DNA from: a bacterium
GTDB taxonomy: Bacteria > Actinomycetota > Acidimicrobiia > Spongiisociales > UBA11373
Reading direction: 5' to 3'
NCBI GenBank assembly: GCA_013202595.1
Contig: JABMPV010000425.1
Span: forward strand, 1 to 11,246
DNA: 11,246 nt
The notes beneath the pieces are model-generated. The model ran no database searches. It was not told where the DNA came from and saw only the letters and a program-made list of their open reading frames with translations. Shown in pieces: positions 6,597 to 11,246 of this stretch (the first letter of the stretch is position 1; every line of letters starts with the position of its first letter). The position numbers and the translations under genes are program-made.

Positions 6597-7007
6597 ATGA
6601 TGTGGGAATGGGGTCCGGGTGCCGGGTGGACGATGCTGTGGATGACCCTCTTCTGGGGAGGAACGATCTTTCTGATCATCTGGGGAGTTCGACAGCCGAT
6701 GGGCCGCAGCCGTCAAAGTGGCAGCCGTGCCCTGGAAATCCTTGAGGAACGGTACGCCCAAGGCGAGATCGATCGCGAAGAGTTCGAATCGCGGCGCCAG
6801 GACCTGAGGGGGATGATCGCTGATCACGAGGCGCGCCCGCTGCCGTGCCGCGTATTCAGCTTCCGACTCAGAGAGGTGCCCCCTCTGTCAACATCGGGTG
6901 AGAGGATCTTGTCCTATTGCGTAGGGAAACGTCGTTTCTCACACCTCGCCCTGTGTTGGTCGTGCGGATCTCCCGACCGAGGCGGCCGGCCGACAGCTGT
7001 CGGGTGA
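6597..7007 (+). CDS. SHOCT-domain membrane protein with an odd C-terminal extension
   Basis: A 136-residue protein. ATG at 6597 is preceded by AAGGA with 7 bases spacing; an earlier in-frame ATG at 6567 lacks this. Residues 10-32 are one membrane helix (TMLWMTLFWGGTIFLIIWGV). Residues 44-71 are a SHOCT domain (RALEILEERYAQGEIDREEF). Such proteins usually end there. Here the frame continues for about 65 Arg/Cys-rich residues with no family features, crossing repeat copy D (residues about 104-117). The natural stop may have been lost when the downstream sequence changed. It follows the SQR-like gene by 113 bases in the same direction and may be co-transcribed. Function unknown; SHOCT segments are thought to mediate oligomerisation. 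Confidence 0.7.
   Translation: MMWEWGPGAGWTMLWMTLFWGGTIFLIIWGVRQPMGRSRQSGSRALEILEERYAQGEIDREEFESRRQDLRGMIADHEARPLPCRVFSFRLREVPPLSTSGERILSYCVGKRRFSHLALCWSCGSPDRGGRPTAVG
6908..6947 (+). repeat. Dispersed repeat, copy D
   Basis: Matches copy C at 31 of 40 positions without gaps. It opens with CTTGTCCTATT, shared with the GTCCTAT box of copies A and B. It carries the palindrome GAAACG, T, CGTTTC (6926-6938) and ends TCTCACACCTC, the reverse complement of GAGGTGTGA in copy B. It lies inside the non-family C-terminal extension of the SHOCT gene. Confidence 0.55.
6990..7003. repeat. Perfect 14-base palindrome
   Basis: CCGACAGCTGTCGG is self-complementary and ends just before the stop of the SHOCT frame (7005-7007). 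With no loop and no T run it is a poor terminator candidate. Significance unknown. Confidence 0.3.
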
Positions 7008-7036
7008 GCATGCCGAGTTCTTTGCGGTGGGCACGG

Positions 7037-7186
7037 TTATCGGGGCAGCCCTTCCGCGGTGCGGTTGTTGGTGGAGAGACCGACGAGTCCGCCGGGGGGC
7101 ACTACAGAGTCTTTGCCGTGGGCTCGCAGCAGCAGTCGAGTCACTCCACCGTGGGTGACGATCAGATGTCGACCGCCGGGGAGTTC
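7037..7186 (-). pseudogene. C-terminal remnant of a histidine phosphatase (phosphoglycerate mutase superfamily)
   Basis: This minus-strand frame reads LPGGRHLIVTHGGVTRLLLR, then GKDSVVPPGGLVGLS and a TAA at 7037-7039. The HLIVTHGG segment is the second catalytic-His motif of the histidine phosphatase superfamily, normally followed by an active-site Gly and a small helix. The frame has no start codon: it is closed by a TGA about 50 bases upstream, and the N-terminal half with the RHG catalytic motif is absent. It is therefore a non-functional fragment. It lies between repeat copy D and the carbohydrate cluster. The match is short, so moderate confidence. Confidence 0.5.
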
Positions 7187-7261
7187 TGAAACTGGGGCAA
7201 CATCAGGGTCTGCACAAGGCCCGGGGAGGTTCTGTCAGCTCGTATTCGGGCTACCGCGCCC

Positions 7262-8272
7262 CTATCCCCATGGTGGACCGCCCGCCGCGGCGGTGCAGTG
7301 AGCCCCGCGCCGGTGGCTTCCTCCACAGATACAGTGGTCATGCACGAACGCAAGCAGTTCGTTCAATCCTGCAGAGGCGACCGCCACCGATGTGTCTGCC
7401 GCTCCGTAGTACATGCGGATCGTGTCGCCGTCGGGTTCGAGGAGCCAGCCGGTCGGGAACACGACATCTGGGACGTCCCCCGTACGCTCGTAGTCGGCTT
7501 CGGGGCCGATGACCCACTCGTTGCTGCGCGCCAGGACGGTCCCGGGGTCTTCCAGGTCGAGAAGAGCGAGTCCCGAGCGGTAGATCGCCCCGGCGGCGGT
7601 GGTCTTCACTCCGTGGAACATCAGCAGCCAACCTTGGTCAGTCTGCAACGGTGGAGGGCCGAGCCCCACTTTGACCGCGTCCCACCAGGCGCCCTGGCGA
7701 GCATGGATGAGGATGGCGTGGTCGCCCCAATGGCGCAGGTCGGGGCTCCAAGAGATCCAGATGTGGGTTCCGACCCGGTGGTCCCCGGATGTGACTGGCC
7801 GGTGGAGGAGTCCCCACCTCCCACCGAACCGGGTGGGGAACAAGGCGGCGTCCTTGTCCTCGGGGGACATCAGGACGGCTCGGCGCTCGAACGACCGGAA
7901 GTCGCGAGTGGCCGCCAGGCACACCAGGGGACCACCACGGGAGAACCCGGTGTAGGTGATGAGGTACTCGTCGTCGACCCGGGTGATTCGGGGGTCCTCG
8001 ATCCCCCACGCTTCCTCAGAACGGTCGAGGTCGGGGTAGAAGCTGGGATGCGGGTCCACCTTCCAGTCGGTGAAGCCGTCGCGGCTTCGGGCGACGGTGA
8101 GGTGAGACACTCCGGTACGGTCTTCGACCCTCACCAACAACACGGTCGAGCCATCCCTATCTACGGCGACCCCAGGATTGAAAACGCCGTTGACCGTGTA
8201 AGGCCAATCGCTGGGGGCGAGGATGGGATTCCCCTTGTACCGTCGGAACAACTGCTTGCGGATGGCTGTCAT
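7262..8272 (-). CDS. GH130-family glycoside phosphorylase (probable beta-mannoside phosphorylase)
   Basis: A 336-residue five-bladed propeller enzyme of GH130. Family members cleave beta-mannosides with phosphate, giving mannose-1-phosphate. Seen in order: RYKGNPILAPSDWPY (11-25), VFNPGVAV (30-37), the core motif GIEDPRIT (90-97) that carries the catalytic Asp93, DKDAALFP (139-146), MFHGVK (218-223), GDVPDVVFPTGW (265-276) and MYYGAAD (287-293). This order and the 330-residue length are normal. The last 25 residues are Gly/His/Cys-rich and atypical, so the true end may have been altered. I chose ATG at 8272 because AAGGAGG lies 6 bases upstream, rather than the TTG one codon earlier. It is divergent from a second GH130 gene. 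Whether the linkage cleaved is beta-1,2 or beta-1,4 cannot be told. Confidence 0.87.
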   Translation of the reverse strand: MTAIRKQLFRRYKGNPILAPSDWPYTVNGVFNPGVAVDRDGSTVLLVRVEDRTGVSHLTVARSRDGFTDWKVDPHPSFYPDLDRSEEAWGIEDPRITRVDDEYLITYTGFSRGGPLVCLAATRDFRSFERRAVLMSPEDKDAALFPTRFGGRWGLLHRPVTSGDHRVGTHIWISWSPDLRHWGDHAILIHARQGAWWDAVKVGLGPPPLQTDQGWLLMFHGVKTTAAGAIYRSGLALLDLEDPGTVLARSNEWVIGPEADYERTGDVPDVVFPTGWLLEPDGDTIRMYYGAADTSVAVASAGLNELLAFVHDHCICGGSHRRGAHCTAAAGGPPWG

Positions 8273-8657
8273 CAAGTGCCTCCTTCGCTCTCCCGCCCCC
8301 GGCGGGATCCGGCCGCGACCACTGCAGGAATCGTGCGCAAAGATTCGACCTCCGCGGTGCCGGAGCTCCCCGGCACGGTTCCGATATCAGAGCTACCGGG
8401 TGGCGCCTGGCCGATCCCCACCGGAACACCCGACATCACCCCTGTAGGCAGCTCCATACGACCGCGACCCGCAAGCCGTCTCGGTCTGAAGCCGGGACGT
8501 CCTGGCGGGACTGACTGCCATCGGAGGGCACTACCGTCGGCAAACTCATGGCCTCGGGTAGACGAGTGTCCCGCCCTGGCGCTTCAGGTCCTCCGATAAT
8601 CGCCGATCTTCCAATTCGCGCACTAAATCCGCGACCCGAGCCTACCCATCGACCAGA
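8273..8657. other. Intergenic region between the divergent GH130 genes
   Basis: A 385-base gap that must hold two divergent promoters. A hairpin with perfect 7-base arms, GTGCCGG (8357-8363) and CCGGCAC (8370-8376), lies about 85 bases upstream of the minus-strand gene. GGCGGGAC near 8504 recurs inverted as GTCCCGCC near 8569. I see no clear -10/-35 pair, repeat-family copy or convincing gene. A 61-codon minus-strand frame (8272-8457) ends in a TGATG overlap with the GH130 start but lacks a ribosome site and protein-like features. Confidence 0.4.
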
Positions 8658-9647
8658 ATGGCCGACCTGATGCCGCAACTGTGTGCCGATCGTATCGCCG
8701 CCACGCCGATCGTCGCCGCGGGCGCGGTTCTCGGATACGGGGCGATTTTCAACGCCGGACTCATCCGCCACGACGGTGCGTTCCACCTCTTTGCCAGGGG
8801 AGCACGCCAGGGGTACCGTCGCAACCCTGGGCCTGGCCCCCGGTTTGTTGATTACCGGTGCGACATCCTTATGTTCCGCTCCTCCGACGGCGCCGTCTAC
8901 GACTTCGCCGGGGTACTGGCGGAGGCGTCGCCCGACGGTGTTTGGTCCTACGAGGACCCTCGCGTGCAACTGATCCGCAGCGGCGGAGCCGAACACCTAT
9001 TGATGACCTATACCGACCTACCCCCGCCCGAGGCACACCAGCCTTGGCGAGTGGGTTGCCAGAGGCTTCGCTATCGCGAGGGCAGTTTCGAGCTGAACGC
9101 CGATTCGCGCCGGGTGATCGGCCCTCCCGATGTCCCCGACAAGGACGCCGTCTTGTTCAACTTGGCCGACGAGAGGGTAGGGCTGATTCATCGCGCCTTC
9201 TCCGACGTGCAACTCGCCGTGTTCGATTCACTGGACGAGTTGGTCGACCCGCCCGAGAGCTACTGGCCAGATCATCTGACGGACATCGAGAGCCATGTCA
9301 TCCTCCGTCCCTCACCCGGAGCAACCAGCATCGGTGCCGGAGCGCCACCGGTGGACACCCCGGGAGGCCTGCTGCTCTTCTTCCACGAGAGGGACGGCGG
9401 CGGGGTCTACACCAGCAAGGTCGCGCTCATGGACCGTTCCACCGGACGGGTTATCGCAGTTCTGCCCGATCCGATCCTGGTCCCCGAACTCGAATGGGAA
9501 GTGGAAGGAGATGTTCCCAACGTGGTCTTCGTCCAGGGCGCTCACCGTCTTCTCGATGGCACCATCTACCTCACCTATGGAGCGGCCGACCGGGCGGTGG
9601 GGGCGGCGGTGATTGACGAAGCCGTCCTACTCGCCGCCCTGGGCTGA
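8658..9647 (+). CDS. Second, divergent GH130-family protein
   Basis: A 329-residue protein with the GH130 propeller layout but clearly different from its neighbour. It shows GAIFNAGLI (28-36), SYEDPRVQL (97-105) with candidate catalytic Asp100, DKDAVLF (161-167), LIHRA (176-180), FFHERDGGGVY (241-251), GDVPNVVF (284-291) and YGAADRAVGAA (307-317). The middle (HQPWRVGCQRLRY and 195-235) diverges from the neighbour, so a different acceptor is likely. No good ribosome site precedes ATG 8658; a second ATG at codon 5 is possible. Its 3' end overlaps the convergent neighbour by 21 bases. Function as phosphorylase or hydrolase is inferred from the family, and the substrate is unknown. Confidence 0.8.
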   Translation: MADLMPQLCADRIAATPIVAAGAVLGYGAIFNAGLIRHDGAFHLFARGARQGYRRNPGPGPRFVDYRCDILMFRSSDGAVYDFAGVLAEASPDGVWSYEDPRVQLIRSGGAEHLLMTYTDLPPPEAHQPWRVGCQRLRYREGSFELNADSRRVIGPPDVPDKDAVLFNLADERVGLIHRAFSDVQLAVFDSLDELVDPPESYWPDHLTDIESHVILRPSPGATSIGAGAPPVDTPGGLLLFFHERDGGGVYTSKVALMDRSTGRVIAVLPDPILVPELEWEVEGDVPNVVFVQGAHRLLDGTIYLTYGAADRAVGAAVIDEAVLLAALG

Positions 9648-10661
9648 CGCCACGAAGCGAGCCTGCTGAAGAACCAGGATCGCCGACACAGTCGACTCGG
9701 CCCCGGCGTTGGCGTTGACCCCCTGGCTGGTGAGGCCGTCGTGGCAGGCTCCGGCGGCAGCCTCGTAAAGCGCCGCTCCGCTGTCGTTGTTGCCCAGCAG
9801 CCACTCCGCCGCCATCACCACCCTCTTCGCCCACTCCGGGTCGCCCGTGACACGCCAGGCTCGGGCGGCAGCATCGGCCATGGCGGCTGCCTCCACCGGC
9901 TGCTGATCGAAGCCGGGCCGAGGCTCGCCTTCCTGCCAGCCGCCGACTGGGGTGAAGCTGAAGTGCCCCCCCGAGGTTTCAGCCTCGACCAGCCACTCCA
10001 GCAGGCGGAGCCCGTCGTCGAGCATCGAATCGTCCCCAAGGGCAACACCAGCAGCCAGCAGCGCCTCGGGGAGGCGAGCGTTGCAGTAGGCGAGTCGTTT
10101 CTCCGGCCAGGGCCAGCTCCCCGGCGACGATCTCGGAAGACGGCGAGCCACCCCCTGGAGCAGTCCTGTGAAGCGGGGATCCGAGAGATCGGAGGCGAGA
10201 GCATCCACGAACCCCAGGGTGGCGAAGGCGTTGGCTCTCGGGAAACTCCAGTGGGGGTCCGGGGTGTGTCGGAGAAGCTCGGCACTCAACTCCCGAAGCC
10301 ACGGTTGCGAAGCGAGGCGAGTGGCCGTCCCCAGGGCCCACAGCGCCCGACCCTGGGTGTCCTCTGAGCCCACGGCATCCGTAAACCGCCGATCGAACGA
10401 AAGGCGGTTGTGGAAACTGCCGTCTGGGCGACGGGCGTGGACGAGGAATCCGGCATAGGTGAGGGACGCCTGTATCAGCTCTGGTCCCAAGTTGGGCTGG
10501 CGGCACAGGGCTATCAAGGCTCGGGCGACGTCGTCGGTGGTGTAGCCGCGATCTCGTCGAGGCAGCTGATGGCGGGCATGTTCGAACAGGCCCGTGTCAT
10601 CAGTGAGCTCTAGCAAGTGGGCGAACGACGGCTCAGGGAGAGTCACGCCGTCGTCGACCAT
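9627..10661 (-). CDS. Alpha/alpha six-hairpin barrel protein of GT/GH130 clusters
   Basis: A 344-residue helical protein with the repeating helix-hairpin pattern of alpha/alpha6 barrels (cellobiose epimerase/unsaturated hydrolase type). Conserved-looking patches at helix starts, where barrel active sites lie, are RGYTTDDVARAL (38-49), RPDGSFHNRLS (78-88), GSEDTQGRALWALG (98-111), FDQQPVEAAAMADA (251-264), CHDGL (306-310) and NANAGAEST (316-324). Related proteins are often annotated loosely as glycosyltransferase because they are encoded with, or fused to, one. I chose ATG 10661 because it overlaps the upstream GT stop by 19 bases, which fits coupling; a longer frame to 10733 would overlap the GT deeply. 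It likely acts on the same glycan as the GH130 enzymes, but its reaction is not known to me. Confidence 0.72.
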   Translation of the reverse strand: MVDDGVTLPEPSFAHLLELTDDTGLFEHARHQLPRRDRGYTTDDVARALIALCRQPNLGPELIQASLTYAGFLVHARRPDGSFHNRLSFDRRFTDAVGSEDTQGRALWALGTATRLASQPWLRELSAELLRHTPDPHWSFPRANAFATLGFVDALASDLSDPRFTGLLQGVARRLPRSSPGSWPWPEKRLAYCNARLPEALLAAGVALGDDSMLDDGLRLLEWLVEAETSGGHFSFTPVGGWQEGEPRPGFDQQPVEAAAMADAAARAWRVTGDPEWAKRVVMAAEWLLGNNDSGAALYEAAAGACHDGLTSQGVNANAGAESTVSAILVLQQARFVASAQGGE

Positions 10662-11246
10662 CTTCGCTTCGACCGGTCCCCGGCGACCACCGCGCGGAAG
10701 ATGCCGTCGTAGGACTCGGCAACAGTCCTCCACTCCAATACCGGAGCCATCTGACGGGCAGCCCCGGCGGCGGCGGCGGCGGCATGCGGATCTTCGAGAA
10801 GATCGAGCAGCGCCTCGGCGATCGAGTCGGGGTCCTCGTGCCGCACTACCCGCCCGGCCCCTCCGGCAAGCAACTCCACGGCATGGGGGAAGGAGGTGGC
10901 AACGACGGGCTTCCCGGCGGCGATGGCCTCCACCAGTACTCCGGAGGAACCCTGATCCCGGGAGTCGTAGGGAAGTAGGACTATGTCGGCGGAACTGACG
11001 ACTTTCGCGAGATCCGGAATGCTCAGATAGCCGGCCTCAATGCGCACCACGTCTTCCAGGCCATTCTCTGCCACCAGAGCCCGGAGCCGATTTCTGTAGG
11101 CCTCACCGTCCCGGCGCAACACTGCTGGGTGGGTCTCACCCTGCACGAGGTACCGCGGCTGAGGACGCACATGACGGAGCCGGTCCATCGCGAGGATCCC
11201 CCACTCGATTCCCTTTCCCGGTCCCAACAGGCCCCAGGTCACCACC
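10643..11246 (-). CDS. GT4-family glycosyltransferase, C-terminal part (runs off window)
   Basis: About 200 residues of the nucleotide-sugar-binding half of a GT-B glycosyltransferase; the gene starts beyond 11246. Seen: VTWGLLGPGKGIEWGI (the glycine-rich loop and GKG motif of GT4), YLVQGETHP, IEAGYLSIPDLAKVVSSADIVLLPY, then the nucleotide-sugar site SSGVLVEAIAAGKPVVAT with the conserved Glu of the E-x7-E region, and the terminal helix EWRTVAESY. These are standard GT4 features. It is the first visible gene of a minus-strand pair with the alpha/alpha-barrel gene, whose start it overlaps. Donor and acceptor unknown; GDP-mannose would suit the GH130 neighbours but is inference. Confidence 0.88.
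   Translation of the reverse strand, partial: VVTWGLLGPGKGIEWGILAMDRLRHVRPQPRYLVQGETHPAVLRRDGEAYRNRLRALVAENGLEDVVRIEAGYLSIPDLAKVVSSADIVLLPYDSRDQGSSGVLVEAIAAGKPVVATSFPHAVELLAGGAGRVVRHEDPDSIAEALLDLLEDPHAAAAAAGAARQMAPVLEWRTVAESYDGIFRAVVAGDRSKRRWSTTA

Noticed and set aside
54..6947. Repeats as integron attC sites with gene cassettes
   Set aside because: TTAGGC in copy B recalls an attC core, but the matching GTTRRRY/RYYYAAC pair and outer symmetry are missing, the genes face both ways with their own promoters, and no integrase is present.
8272..8457. 61-codon minus-strand frame with a TGATG overlap to the GH130 start
   Set aside because: No ribosome site, Gly/Pro/Ser-rich without recognisable structure; the overlap may be chance. 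Noted within the intergenic entry only.
7298..8599. 433-codon open frame on the plus strand
   Set aside because: It is the antisense shadow of the GH130 gene at 7262-8272, which has clear family motifs; the shadow has none.
8436..8996. 186-codon minus-strand frame covering the start of the second GH130 gene
   Set aside because: Overlaps the well-supported plus-strand gene and shows no domain motif.

Overview
The window is GC-rich DNA of actinobacterial type. The clearest taxonomic hint is a maleylpyruvate-isomerase/DinB-fold gene of the mycothiol-dependent family, since mycothiol is an actinobacterial thiol. GC-rich codon use, GTG starts and likely leaderless starts agree. I cannot name the genus.

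Layout. (1) 1-630: a gene remnant on the minus strand (148-537) resembling the C-terminal module of thrombospondin-type-3/lectin-like surface proteins, lying between two copies of a dispersed repeat. (2) 680-2425: a PadR-family repressor (minus) divergent from a mycothiol-dependent isomerase-like gene (plus). A large double palindrome in the AT-rich gap between them is very likely the PadR operator. The isomerase gene is translationally coupled to a cupin-like gene that loses its family sequence after about 47 codons. (3) 2554-3878: a second repeat copy, then a membrane sensor histidine kinase (minus) with no response regulator in view. (4) 3960-7007: a third repeat copy, then a sulfur operon (plus): ArsR-rhodanese fusion regulator, DsrE-family sulfur carrier and SQR-like flavoprotein, followed by a SHOCT-domain membrane protein whose reading frame runs into another repeat copy. 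(5) 7037-7186: remnant of a histidine phosphatase (minus). (6) 7262-11246: a carbohydrate cluster of two divergently transcribed GH130-family genes, an alpha/alpha-barrel protein and the C-terminal part of a GT4 glycosyltransferase that leaves the window.

How the parts work together. The sulfur operon looks like a sulfide/persulfide sensing and oxidation unit: SQR makes persulfide, DsrE and rhodanese domains carry it, and the ArsR part would sense it. The carbohydrate cluster combines a glycosyltransferase, two putative glycoside phosphorylases and an alpha/alpha-barrel protein, suggesting synthesis and turnover of one oligosaccharide, probably mannose-containing.

The most unusual feature is a set of five short related intergenic repeats, spaced so that unrelated gene modules, several of them truncated, lie between successive copies. 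I found no transposase, integrase, tRNA, rRNA or CRISPR array.
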